Shown piece after piece: positions 42,877-51,780 of a DNA stretch of 62,064 nt. Location of the stretch: positions 1-62,064 of the forward strand of contig NZ_ABLD01000028.1 in assembly GCF_000172415.1 (NCBI RefSeq), written 5' to 3'. Every line of letters starts with the position of its first letter. Position 1 is the stretch's first letter. The stretch is from Paraburkholderia graminis C4D1M. GTDB lineage: Bacteria > Pseudomonadota > Gammaproteobacteria > Burkholderiales > Burkholderiaceae. The notes under the pieces were generated by a model that made no database searches, was not told the origin of the DNA, and worked only from the letters and a program-made list of their open reading frames with translations. The position numbers and the translations under genes are program-made.

Positions 42877-44294
42877 GGCGACTCCGGGCGCGGTTGCGAA
42901 GCGGTGCTGCTGTCTGTCTTCGGCGCGCCGTCCTGCGCGGGATTCTGCGCCGGCTTCTGTGCCGGCTTCTGTGCCGGCTTCTGTGCCGGCTTCTGCGTCG
43001 GCTTCTGCGTCGATTTCTGCGCGGCTTTCAGGCCGCGCTTCAGATCGTCGATGAGGTCATCCGGGTCTTCGAGACCAATGGAGAGCCGGATCGTGCCTTC
43101 CGCGATGCCCGCCGCGGCGAGCGCGGCCGCGTCCATCCGGAAGTGCGTGGTGGAAGCAGGGTGAATCACCAGCGAGCGCGCGTCGCCGACGTTCGCGAGA
43201 TGCGAGAACAGCGACAGCGCTTCGATGAAACGGCGGCCGGCCTCGCGGTCGCCACGCAGATTGAAGCTGAACACGGCGCCGGCGCCGCGTGGCAGCAGGC
43301 GTTGCGCGAGCGCGTAATCGGCATGCGTCGGCAGTTCGGGATACGCGACGGCTTCGACCGCCGCATGGCCGGCGAGGAACTCGACCACGCGGCGCGTGTT
43401 GGCGACATGCCGTTCCATCCGCAGAGGCAGCGTTTCGATGCCTTGCAGAAGCTGCCAGGCGGCTTGCGGATGCAGGCATGCGCCGAAGTCACGCAAGCCC
43501 TCGCGGCGAGCGCGCAGCAGGAATGGCGCAACGGTGCTTTCCTCGCTGAACACCATGCCGTGGAAGCCGTCGTAGGGTTCGGTGAATTCGGGAAAGAGCC
43601 CGGAGGCGTCGAAGTCGAACGTGCCGCCGTCCACCAGCACGCCGCCAATGGTCGTGCCGTGGCCGCCCAGGAACTTGGTCGCCGAGTGATAGACGAAGTC
43701 CGCGCCGTGCTCGAACGGTTTCAGCAGATACGGCGTGGTGAACGTGGAATCGACGAGAAGCGGCACGCGATGCTCGTGGGCGAGCTGCGCGACGGTGGCG
43801 ATGTCGAGCACGTCGAGGCCCGGATTGCCGAGCGTTTCGCCGAACAGCAGGCGTGTGTTCGGGCGCAGCGCCGCGCGCCATCCGTCGATGTCGCCGGGTT
43901 TGACGAACGTCGTTTCAATGCCGAAGCGGCGCAACGTGTAGTGCAGCAGATTATGCGAGCCGCCGTATAGCGCGCTCGAAGCGACGATGTGCGAGCCCGC
44001 GCCCATCAGCGTGACGATCGCGAGGTGCAAGGCGGCCTGGCCGCTCGCCGTGCCGATCGCGCCCGCGCCGTTTTCGAGCGCCGCGACGCGCTCCTCGAAT
44101 ACGGCCACGGTCGGATTCGAGATGCGCGAGTAGACATGGCCGGCGCGCTCCATGTTGAAGAGCGCGGCCGCGTGGTCCGCATCGCGAAACGAGAACGAAG
44201 TGGTCTGATAGATTGGCGTGGCGCGCGCGCCGGTGGTGGGGTCGGGCGCGGCGCCGGCGTGCAGCGCAAGCGTGTCGAAACGGTTGGCGGACAT
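42873..44294 (-). CDS. metY: O-acetylhomoserine sulfhydrylase / aminocarboxypropyltransferase
   Basis: PLP enzyme that makes homocysteine (or methionine) from O-acetylhomoserine and sulfide or methanethiol. Landmarks are RFDTLALHAGAAPDPTTGAR, YSRISNPTV, ENGAGAIGTASGQAALHLAI, VDSTFTTPYLLKPFEHGAD and the PLP-lysine motif HSATKFLGGHGTTIGGV, then LFSHLANVGDARSLVIHPAS. The conserved enzyme ends near residue 430; a further 45 residues form a low-complexity tail of QKPA repeats, encoded by 12-bp tandem repeats. I chose the ATG at 44294 (MSANRF); a GTG at 44312 is possible. Overlaps the hydrolase gene by four bases. Confidence 0.93.
   Translation of the reverse strand: MSANRFDTLALHAGAAPDPTTGARATPIYQTTSFSFRDADHAAALFNMERAGHVYSRISNPTVAVFEERVAALENGAGAIGTASGQAALHLAIVTLMGAGSHIVASSALYGGSHNLLHYTLRRFGIETTFVKPGDIDGWRAALRPNTRLLFGETLGNPGLDVLDIATVAQLAHEHRVPLLVDSTFTTPYLLKPFEHGADFVYHSATKFLGGHGTTIGGVLVDGGTFDFDASGLFPEFTEPYDGFHGMVFSEESTVAPFLLRARREGLRDFGACLHPQAAWQLLQGIETLPLRMERHVANTRRVVEFLAGHAAVEAVAYPELPTHADYALAQRLLPRGAGAVFSFNLRGDREAGRRFIEALSLFSHLANVGDARSLVIHPASTTHFRMDAAALAAAGIAEGTIRLSIGLEDPDDLIDDLKRGLKAAQKSTQKPTQKPAQKPAQKPAQKPAQNPAQDGAPKTDSSTASQPRPESP
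42943..43026. repeat. 12-bp tandem repeat, seven units, inside metY
   Basis: Units of TTCTGTGCCGGC or close variants run from 42943 to 43026. The three middle units are identical and the flanking ones differ by one to four bases. They encode QKPA/QKPT repeats near the MetY C-terminus on the minus strand. Length change by slippage would keep the frame. Confidence 0.9.
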
Positions 44295-44548
44295 GCTGGT
44301 CGGCGAGGCCACGGGCGGTCTCGCGAAAGGTCAAGGTGGCGGCCATCGTATCACCGGCGCAGGCTGCTTCAAGCGCGGTTTTCCCGATGCGCGAGTGTGT
44401 GCGTGCGGGTGTGCGTGCAGCCTTTGCCTGGCGGCGGAAGGCCGCCCCGCCTTGGTGGGGGGGCCGCTTTCCTTTTATGGGCCTTTCCGATAGGATCGAA
44501 AGTCATTGATGCATTACCATGCCTAGCGGGTATTTCGGGAGACAGATC

Positions 44549-45007
44549 ATGCGAGTCAGCGACATTCTTAAAGTCAAAGGCAACACCCTTTTCACGGTCA
44601 CGCCGGATGCCACGCTGCACGACGCAGTCAACACCATGGCCGAACATGACATCGGTTCGCTCGTCGTCATGGAGTACGGCGACCTGGTCGGCATGCTGAC
44701 ATTCCGCGAGATTATTCTGACGCTCAAGGAGAACGGCGGAAGCGTGGGCACGTCGACCATTCGTAAGGTCATGGACGATCATCCGCTCACCTGCACGCCC
44801 GAAACGGACGTCAACGAAGTGCGCCGCATGATGCTCGAGCATCACGTGCGTTATCTGCCGGTCATGGAAAGCCGCACGCTGATGGGTGTCATTTCGTTCT
44901 ACGACGTCGCGAAGGCGGTGGTCGAAGAGCAGGGCTTCGAAAACCGCATGCTCAAGGCGTATATCCGCGACTGGCCGGAAGAGCAGGGGCAGCAGCCGGC
45001 GCGTTAA
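44549..45007 (+). CDS. CBS-domain-pair protein
   Basis: A 152-residue cytoplasmic protein of two CBS domains, at about residues 8-64 and 73-132. They show the repeated pattern VTPDATLHDAVNTMAEHDIG with GDLVGMLTFREI, and TPETDVNEVRRMMLEHHVRY with RTLMGVISFYDVAK. CBS pairs bind adenosine nucleotides such as AMP, ATP or SAM and act as sensors; the partner is unknown. The ATG at 44549 follows GGGAGA. A terminator follows. Confidence 0.9.
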   Translation: MRVSDILKVKGNTLFTVTPDATLHDAVNTMAEHDIGSLVVMEYGDLVGMLTFREIILTLKENGGSVGTSTIRKVMDDHPLTCTPETDVNEVRRMMLEHHVRYLPVMESRTLMGVISFYDVAKAVVEEQGFENRMLKAYIRDWPEEQGQQPAR

Positions 45008-45031
45008 GGCGGCAGGACCCAATATTGAATG

Positions 45032-45061
45032 AAGGCGTGCGCGAGAGCGCGCGCCTTTTTT
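45032..45061 (+). terminator. Intrinsic terminator after the CBS gene
   Basis: AAGGCGTGCGC (45032-45042) pairs with GCGCGCGCCTT (45047-45057) with one G-U, around a GAGA loop, followed by a T-run. Confidence 0.8.
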
Positions 45062-45154
45062 GTGCGCGCGGCGCTCGCTCGTCACGCGCGTTGCGGAGCT
45101 GCCCCACTGGCGCGCACTCCAGACGCGCATTTCCCCATCCGTTCGTCAAACTTC

Positions 45155-47119
45155 ATGAGTCAGAGCCCCACGCCTCCTACGCCGCCAACGCGCACGCTAC
45201 CCGCCGCCGGGCGCGCCGCGAGCCGGCATGGCGGCCACGAATCGCAGTTCAAGCTGCTGGGTGAGCGCCGTTTCGCGCCGTTTTTCTGGACGCAGTTCCT
45301 CGGCGCGATGAACGACAACGTCTTCAAGATCGGGTTCACGTCGCTCGTCACGTTTCAGGCGGCGCGCTTTTCGGGCGTCGATCCGAAAACCGCGGCGTTT
45401 CTGATCTCGGCCATCTTCATCCTGCCTTTCGTGCTGCTGTCGGCCACGTCCGGGCAGATTGCCGACAAGTACGACAAGGCGCTGCTCACACGCTTCGTCA
45501 AGACCTTCGAGATCGCCGTCATGCTGATCGGCGGCGCGGGTTTCCTGCTGCATAGCGCGCCGCTGCTGTATTTCTGCACGTTTCTGATGGGCGTGCATTC
45601 GACCGTGTTCGGGCCCGTCAAGTATTCGTACCTGCCGCAACATCTGTCGAGCCACGAGCTTGTCGGCGGCAACGGGATGGTCGAGATGGGCACCTTCGTC
45701 GCGATTCTCGTCGGCACGATCATCGGCGGCGCGAGTGCGGGGTTCGTCGAACATGGCGCGCTGCTGCTGGCCTGCGCGTGCGTCGCGATTGCGCTGGCGG
45801 GGCGCGTGGTGTCGAGCTTCGTTCCGGTGACGGCAGCGCCGCAGCCGGATCTGCGCATCAACTGGAATCCGGTCAGCGAGACCTGGCGCAACCTGAAGCT
45901 CGCGCGCGAAAACCGCACGGTGTTCCTGAGTCTGCTCGGCATATCGTGGCTGTGGTTCGTGGGCGCGACGTTTCTGTCGTCGTTTTTCAGCTTTGCGAAA
46001 GACGTGTTGTCCGCCAATCCGGACGTCGTGACGGTGCTGCTCGGCACGTTCTCGATCGGCATCGGCCTCGGCTCGCTGATGTGCGAAAAGCTCTCGAAGC
46101 GGCGCATCGAGATCGGCCTCGTGCCGCTCGGTTCGATCGGCATGAGCGTGTTCGCCATCGACCTTTTTTTCGCCAGCCACGCGTTGCCGCCCGTCGGACA
46201 CCTGTTGAGCGTGGCCGAGTTTCTTGGGCGCGCCGCGCATTGGCGCGTGCTCGCCGATCTGTTTTTGCTCGCGATGTTCGGCGGCTTCTACAGCGTGCCG
46301 CTCTATGCGCTGATCCAGAGCCGCAGCCAGCCGAGCCACCGGGCGCGCATCATCGCGGCGAACAATATTCTCAATTCGCTGTTCATGATCGTGTCCGCGC
46401 TGATGGCGGTCGGCCTGACGGCGGCGGGCTTCAGCATTCCGGCAATCTTCCTCGTCACGGCGCTGCTCAATATCGTGGTGGCGACTTACATCTATTCGCT
46501 CGTGCCCGAGTTTCTGCTGCGCTTCATCGCCTGGCTGCTGGTGCACACGTTCTACCGGATTCGCCTCGTGCACGCCGAGCGGATTCCGGACGAAGGCGCG
46601 GCCGTGCTCGTCTGCAATCACGTCAGTTTCGTCGACGCCGTCGTGATCATGGCCGAGAGTCCGCGGCCGATCCGCTTCGTGATGGATCATCACATTTTCA
46701 GGACGCCGTTCGCCGGCTGGGTGTTTCGTCACGCGAAGGCGATTCCGATCGCACCCGCGCACGAGGACGCGCAGTTGCTGACGCGCGCCTACGAGCGCTG
46801 CGCCGAGGCGCTTGCCGAGGGCGAACTGGTGTGCATCTTCCCCGAGGGCAAGCTCACTCGCACGGGCGAGATGAATCCGTTCCGTCATGGCGTGACCGAG
46901 ATCATCCGGCGTACGCCCGCGCCTGTGATTCCGATGGCGCTGCGCGGGCTGTGGGGCAGCGTGTTTTCGCGCGCCAACGACGCGCGCTGGCCGCGGCCGG
47001 TGCAAAAGGGCGTGATGAGCCGGCTGACGCTCGCGGTCGGCGAGCCGATCGAGCCGGCGCTTGCCACGCCGGAACTGCTGCAGAAAACCGTCACGGAACT
47101 GCGCGGCGCGCGCAAATAG
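45155..47119 (+). CDS. MFS lysophospholipid flippase fused to PlsC-like acyltransferase
   Basis: A 654-residue inner-membrane protein. Residues of about 40-450 are an MFS transporter of the LplT type with about twelve membrane segments (FFWTQFLGAMNDNVFKIGFT; PVKYSYLPQHLSSHELVGGN; GGFYSVPLYALIQSRSQPSH). From about residue 465 is a glycerophospholipid acyltransferase: motif I NHVSFVDAV (HX4D), then FPEGKLTRTGEMNPFR (motif III) and VIPMALRGLWGS. Together they could flip lysophospholipid inward and re-acylate it. It lacks the acyl-ACP synthetase domain of E. coli Aas. I chose the ATG at 45155 (MSQSPTPP). Confidence 0.9.
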   Translation: MSQSPTPPTPPTRTLPAAGRAASRHGGHESQFKLLGERRFAPFFWTQFLGAMNDNVFKIGFTSLVTFQAARFSGVDPKTAAFLISAIFILPFVLLSATSGQIADKYDKALLTRFVKTFEIAVMLIGGAGFLLHSAPLLYFCTFLMGVHSTVFGPVKYSYLPQHLSSHELVGGNGMVEMGTFVAILVGTIIGGASAGFVEHGALLLACACVAIALAGRVVSSFVPVTAAPQPDLRINWNPVSETWRNLKLARENRTVFLSLLGISWLWFVGATFLSSFFSFAKDVLSANPDVVTVLLGTFSIGIGLGSLMCEKLSKRRIEIGLVPLGSIGMSVFAIDLFFASHALPPVGHLLSVAEFLGRAAHWRVLADLFLLAMFGGFYSVPLYALIQSRSQPSHRARIIAANNILNSLFMIVSALMAVGLTAAGFSIPAIFLVTALLNIVVATYIYSLVPEFLLRFIAWLLVHTFYRIRLVHAERIPDEGAAVLVCNHVSFVDAVVIMAESPRPIRFVMDHHIFRTPFAGWVFRHAKAIPIAPAHEDAQLLTRAYERCAEALAEGELVCIFPEGKLTRTGEMNPFRHGVTEIIRRTPAPVIPMALRGLWGSVFSRANDARWPRPVQKGVMSRLTLAVGEPIEPALATPELLQKTVTELRGARK

Positions 47120-47218
47120 GCCGGCTTGTCCGGAAGTCATAAGCCGGCGCCGCGGGCGGCCTCGTGCCCCAAGGGGCTGGCATAATAGCGTCTTCCCCGC
47201 ATCCTTTGGACGACGCTC

Positions 47219-48319
47219 ATGTCCGGCAACACCCTCGGTACGCTTTTCACTGTCACGACCTTCGGCGAATCGCATGGCCCGGCCATCGGCTGCGTGATCG
47301 ACGGTTGCCCGCCGGGCATGGCGCTCGACGAAGCCGACATCCAGCTCGAGCTCGACCGCCGCAAGCCCGGCACGTCGCGGCACGTCACGCAGCGTCAGGA
47401 AGAAGACAAGGTCGAGATTCTGTCGGGCGTGTTCGAGGGCAAAACCACCGGCGCGCCGATCGCGCTGCTGATTCGCAATACCGACCAGCGCAGCAAGGAC
47501 TACGGCAATATCGCGGACACCTTCCGTCCGGGTCACGCCGACTACACCTACTGGCAGAAGTACGGCATTCGCGACTATCGCGGCGGCGGCCGTTCGTCGG
47601 CGCGGCTGACGGCGCCAACCGTCGCGGCGGGCGCGGTGGCGAAGAAGTGGCTGCGCGAGAAATTCGGTACTGAAATTCGAGGCTATATGGCGGCGCTCGG
47701 CGAAATCGACGTGCCGTTCGTCGACTGGGCGCAGGTGCGCGAGAACCCGTTCTTCGTGCCCAACGCGGACATCGTGCCGCAGCTCGAAGCGTATATGGAC
47801 GCGCTGCGCAAGGACGGCGACTCGATCGGCGCGCGTATCAACGTGGTGGCGTCGGGCGTGCCCGTGGGCCTCGGCGAGCCGCTGTTCGACCGGCTCGATG
47901 CGGACATCGCCCACGCCATGATGGGGATCAACGCGGTGAAGGGCGTCGAAATCGGCGCGGGCTTCGCGAGCGTCGCGCAGCGCGGCTCGGTGCACGGCGA
48001 CGAACTCACGCCCGAGGGCTTTGTGGGCAACCACGCGGGCGGCGTGCTCGGCGGTATTTCGACGGGGCAGGACATCACGGTGTCGATCGCGATCAAACCG
48101 ACGTCGAGCATCCGCACGCCGCGCCGTTCCATCGACAAAGCGGGGCAGCCGGCAGTTGTCGAGACGTTCGGCCGGCATGACCCGTGCGTCGGCATTCGCG
48201 CCACGCCGATAGCGGAAGCCATGCTCGCGCTGGTACTGATCGACCACGCGCTGCGTCACCGCGCGCAATGCGGCGACGTCTCGGTCAGCACGCCGAAGAT
48301 CGCGGCGAGCGCGCCTTAA
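47219..48319 (+). CDS. aroC: Chorismate synthase
   Basis: Last step of the shikimate pathway: EPSP to chorismate, with reduced FMN. The 366-residue protein has the three family signatures: GESHGPAIGCVIDGCPPG near the start, GGGRSSARLTAPTVAAGAVA in the middle and RTPRRSIDK toward the end, plus GRHDPCVGIRA. The ATG at 47219 gives the usual N-terminus (MSGNTLGTLFTVTTFGESHG). A CATAAT at 47181-47186 may be its -10 box. Confidence 0.96.
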   Translation: MSGNTLGTLFTVTTFGESHGPAIGCVIDGCPPGMALDEADIQLELDRRKPGTSRHVTQRQEEDKVEILSGVFEGKTTGAPIALLIRNTDQRSKDYGNIADTFRPGHADYTYWQKYGIRDYRGGGRSSARLTAPTVAAGAVAKKWLREKFGTEIRGYMAALGEIDVPFVDWAQVRENPFFVPNADIVPQLEAYMDALRKDGDSIGARINVVASGVPVGLGEPLFDRLDADIAHAMMGINAVKGVEIGAGFASVAQRGSVHGDELTPEGFVGNHAGGVLGGISTGQDITVSIAIKPTSSIRTPRRSIDKAGQPAVVETFGRHDPCVGIRATPIAEAMLALVLIDHALRHRAQCGDVSVSTPKIAASAP

Positions 48320-48379
48320 CGGGCGCCGTTAGCGCCTCTCACATCGCATTGCACAAGCGGCGCGCGGCGCCTTCCTCGC

Positions 48380-49858
48380 ATGAATCATCCTCCTATCGAG
48401 CCAGCGGGCGACGTTCTGACGGCGCTGCGCTCGCGTGCCTCGGCGCCGCACGCGAGCGCGCACGATTACCTCGCGTTCGGTCAGGCGCTGCTGCAGCACG
48501 CGGGCCGCGACAAGGCGCTGCAACGCGAAGCGCTCGTGGCGCTTGTGCGCGCCTATCAGGCCGAGCCGGCCTGCGAGCCAACGCTGCTTCACACGATTGC
48601 GCAGACCGCGTTCATCGTGCGCGATTGGGCGCTTGTCGAATCCGCGACCGCGCTGCTGCTTGCGCAAAATCCCGCCGATGCCAACGCATTGGTCTGGCGC
48701 GCGGCGGCCGTTCAGTATCGCGACGACTTCACTACCGCCGAGCAGTTGCTGCGCGAAGCGGTGCGCGTCGTGCCCGGCAATCCGGTGGCGCTTCACAAGC
48801 TCGCGTTGTGCGTGAAGGAGCAGTCGCGTTTCGCGGAAGCGGAAGCCTTGCTGCGTCAGGTGCTCGCGTCGTCGCCGGAAAACGCGCATGCGTGGTTCGA
48901 CCTTTCGGAACTCGAGATCCGCAATGGACGTTTTGCCGAAGGCTGGGCGCATTACGAGTCGCGCAACGCGTTTGCTGGCGAGTTGAACAACGCGCAGCAG
49001 GCGCTCGCCGCGATCAGCGCGCACTGGCAAGGCGAGCCGCTGACGGGCAAGACGCTGGTTGTGTACGGCGAGCAGGGCAACGGCGATTGTCTGTGGGCAG
49101 TGCGCTTTTTGCCGCTTCTCGCCGAGCGTGCGCGGCGCGAGGGCGGCACTGTGATCTTCGGTCACGACGGGCCGTTGCGGCATCTCTTCGAACGGACGTT
49201 GCCCGCGGATCTGCGGCTCGAAACGAGCCTTGAAACGCAGCCTGATTTCCATTGCGGGCTAATGAGCTTGCCGCTGCGCCTCGGCATTGTGGATGCGAGC
49301 GGCTGGGGCGCGCCTTATCTGAGCGCCGACCTGCAGCATGTGCAGGTGTGGCGGGATCGCGTAGAAGCGTGCATCGCCGGAAAGCCTGGCGGCAATCGCA
49401 AGGTCGGGCTGGTGTGGAACGGCAATCCCGACCATATTCGCGACGCGCGACGGTCGGTGCCGGCGGAACAACTGGAACCGTTACTGGATGTCGCGGGCGT
49501 GACGTATTTCGCGCTGTCGCCGGGACGTGGCGAGACCGTCGCGCAGTGGCGTGCGAAGGGCCTCGACGTCGTGGACCTCACGCATCATTTCCAGTCCGGA
49601 TTCGACGACGTCGCCGCGTTGCTGGCGAATCTCGACCTGATGGTCACGATCGACAGCGGGCCGGCTCATCTGGCCGGCGCGCTCGGCGTGCCGACCTGTT
49701 TGATGATCGACCATGTATCGGCGTGGTTCTGGGGCAGCGATTCGGCGGCTACGCCCTGGTACGATTCGATCGAACTGTTCAGGCAACCCACGGTGGGTGC
49801 GTGGGCGCCGGTGGTCGCGCAGGTGCGCGAACGTATCGAACGGATGGCGCGCGGCTGA
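48380..49858 (+). CDS. TPR protein with GT9-like glycosyltransferase end
   Basis: A 492-residue protein. The N-terminal 200 residues contain tetratricopeptide-like helices (LAQNPADANALVWRAAAVQY; EQLLREAVRVVPGNPVALHK; EALLRQVLASSPENAHAWFD). The C-terminal 270 residues resemble the GT9 (heptosyltransferase-like) nucleotide-sugar fold (KTLVVYGEQGNGDCLWAVRF; RKVGLVWNGNP; LMVTIDSGPAHLAGALGVPT). Such proteins are usually cytoplasmic and may glycosylate surface proteins or lipopolysaccharide; the target is unknown. It starts 60 bases after aroC. Confidence 0.82.
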   Translation: MNHPPIEPAGDVLTALRSRASAPHASAHDYLAFGQALLQHAGRDKALQREALVALVRAYQAEPACEPTLLHTIAQTAFIVRDWALVESATALLLAQNPADANALVWRAAAVQYRDDFTTAEQLLREAVRVVPGNPVALHKLALCVKEQSRFAEAEALLRQVLASSPENAHAWFDLSELEIRNGRFAEGWAHYESRNAFAGELNNAQQALAAISAHWQGEPLTGKTLVVYGEQGNGDCLWAVRFLPLLAERARREGGTVIFGHDGPLRHLFERTLPADLRLETSLETQPDFHCGLMSLPLRLGIVDASGWGAPYLSADLQHVQVWRDRVEACIAGKPGGNRKVGLVWNGNPDHIRDARRSVPAEQLEPLLDVAGVTYFALSPGRGETVAQWRAKGLDVVDLTHHFQSGFDDVAALLANLDLMVTIDSGPAHLAGALGVPTCLMIDHVSAWFWGSDSAATPWYDSIELFRQPTVGAWAPVVAQVRERIERMARG

Positions 49859-49919
49859 CGCCATTGCTTTCGCAGCGCAGGCGTGGGCCGCCTGCGCCTT
49901 GAAGCTATAAATCCCGACC

Positions 49920-51593
49920 TTACATGTTCGGATAGTTCGGCCCGCCGCCGCCTTCCGGCGTCACCCACACGATGTTCTGCGTCGGGTCCTTGATGTCGCA
50001 CGTCTTGCAGTGCACGCAGTTCTGCGCGTTGATGACGAGCCGTTCGCCGCCGTCGTCGTTCTTCACGAACTCATACACCGCAGCCGGGCAATAACGCGCT
50101 TCCGGGCCCGCATACGTCTGCCAGTTCACGTTCACCGGCACCGTCGGGTCCTTCAGCGTCAGATGCGCGGGCTGGTTCTCCTCGTGATTCGTGTTCGAGA
50201 TGAACACCGAAGACAAGCGGTCGAACGTGAGCTTGCCATCCGGCTTCGGATACTCGATCGGCGTGCATTGCGACGCGGGCTTCAGCATCTCGTGGTCCCA
50301 ATGCTGGTGATGCAGCGTCCACGGCACGTTGCCGCCCAGCAGCTTCTGCTCGATGCCGACCATCAGCGTGCCCAGGTACAGGCCCTTGCTCATCCACTGC
50401 TTGAAATTGCGGGCGCGGTACAACTCGGTATGCAGCCACGAAGTCTTGAAGCTCTCCGGATAAGCCGCGAGTTCGTCGTTATGACGACCGGCCTGCACGG
50501 CTTCGAACGCGGCGTCGGCAGAGAGCATGCCGGTCTTGATCGCCGCATGCGAACCCTTGATGCGCGATGCGTTCAGGAAGCCCGCATCGTCGCCGACCAG
50601 CGCGCCGCCCGGAAACACCAGCTTCGGCAGCGACATCAGGCCGCCTGCGGTGATCGCGCGCGCGCCATACGACACGCGCTTGCCGCCTTCGAGGAACTGG
50701 CGGATCGCCGGATGCGTCTTGTAGCGCTGGAATTCCTCGAACGGCGACAGATACGGATTCGTGTAGCCGAGACCCACCACGAAGCCGACCACCACCTGGT
50801 TGTTGTCCATGTGATAGAGGAACGAGCCGCCGTACGTGTCCGTTTGCAAAGGCCAGCCGGCCGTGTGCATCACGAGCCCAGGCTTATGCTTGGCCGGATC
50901 GATCTCCCACAGTTCCTTGATGCCGATGCCGTAGACCTGCGGATCGACGCCGTCGCGCAACCTGAATTTGTCGTTCAACTGACGCCCGAGATGCCCGCGC
51001 GCGCCTTCGCAGAAGAGCGTGTATTTGGCGTGCAGCTCCATGCCGAGCTGGAAGTTCTCGGTCGGCTGGCCGTCCTTGCCAATGCCGAGGTTGCCGGTCG
51101 CGACGCCCTTGACGGAACCGTCGTCGTTATAGAGCACTTCGGCCGCCGGAAAGCCGGGGAAAATCTCGACGCCCAGTGCTTCCGCCTGCTGCCCCAGCCA
51201 GCGCGTGACGTTCGCGAGGCTGATCACGTAGTTGCCGTGGTTCTTGAAATTGTCCGGCAGCGCCCAGTTCGGCACGCTTTTCGAACCCGTTTCGGTGAGG
51301 AACAGGAAGCGGTCTTCGGTCACGTCGACCGTCAGCGGCGCGCCTTTTTCCTTCCAGTCGGGAATCAGTTCATTCAGCGCGCGCGGGTCCATCACCGCGC
51401 CGGAGAGGATGTGCGCCCCGATCTCCGAGCCCTTTTCCAGCACGCAGACGCCAAGCTCGACGCCCTTGCCGGCCGCGAGCTGCTTCAGGCGGATCGCCGC
51501 GGACAAGCCTGCCGGGCCGCCGCCGACGATCACGACGTCGTATTCCATCGACTCGCGCGGGCCGTACTGCTCGATGAGACTTGCGGGGGTCAT
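49920..51593 (-). CDS. Electron transfer flavoprotein-ubiquinone oxidoreductase
   Basis: Passes electrons from reduced ETF (fatty-acid and amino-acid oxidation) to ubiquinone at the inner membrane. The 557-residue protein has the FAD loop DVVIVGGGPAGLSAAIRLK at about residues 19-37, LCEGARGHLG-type substrate region (TLFCEGARGHLGRQL) and GALVGDDAGFLNASRIKG. Near the C-terminus is a [4Fe-4S] cluster site, NCVHCKTCDIKDP, with its first cysteine in RYCPAAVYEF. Its length suits the family. It is divergent from an SDR gene and near acyl-CoA-related genes. Confidence 0.95.
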   Translation of the reverse strand: MTPASLIEQYGPRESMEYDVVIVGGGPAGLSAAIRLKQLAAGKGVELGVCVLEKGSEIGAHILSGAVMDPRALNELIPDWKEKGAPLTVDVTEDRFLFLTETGSKSVPNWALPDNFKNHGNYVISLANVTRWLGQQAEALGVEIFPGFPAAEVLYNDDGSVKGVATGNLGIGKDGQPTENFQLGMELHAKYTLFCEGARGHLGRQLNDKFRLRDGVDPQVYGIGIKELWEIDPAKHKPGLVMHTAGWPLQTDTYGGSFLYHMDNNQVVVGFVVGLGYTNPYLSPFEEFQRYKTHPAIRQFLEGGKRVSYGARAITAGGLMSLPKLVFPGGALVGDDAGFLNASRIKGSHAAIKTGMLSADAAFEAVQAGRHNDELAAYPESFKTSWLHTELYRARNFKQWMSKGLYLGTLMVGIEQKLLGGNVPWTLHHQHWDHEMLKPASQCTPIEYPKPDGKLTFDRLSSVFISNTNHEENQPAHLTLKDPTVPVNVNWQTYAGPEARYCPAAVYEFVKNDDGGERLVINAQNCVHCKTCDIKDPTQNIVWVTPEGGGGPNYPNM

Positions 51594-51780
51594 TGATGCT
51601 CCTCTTACCGTTAGAATGCTTTTTTCGGGATCGTATTGTGGGCGATGGATTCTTGCACTGCAACCGCATCGACGGAGATTAGCACGAGCGTTCTATTCTC
51701 GTGATACGGTATTGACCCGAGTGCAGCGCGGGCCGCGACTGACAACCGCATTCGTAACTACAACCGAACAAGGAACCACA

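Noticed and set aside
42943..43026. Possible CRISPR array
   Set aside because: Units are 12 bp, contiguous, without spacers, and lie in frame within metY.
44390..44480. Hairpin in the GC-rich tract before the CBS gene
   Set aside because: Only a 6-bp stem (GGCGGC/GCCGCC) forms cleanly and no T-run follows, so a terminator cannot be supported.
45197..48268. 1023-residue open frame on the minus strand opposite the LplT-PlsC and aroC genes
   Set aside because: His/Arg/Ala-rich composition with no domain, and it covers two well-supported genes. It is a GC-bias shadow.
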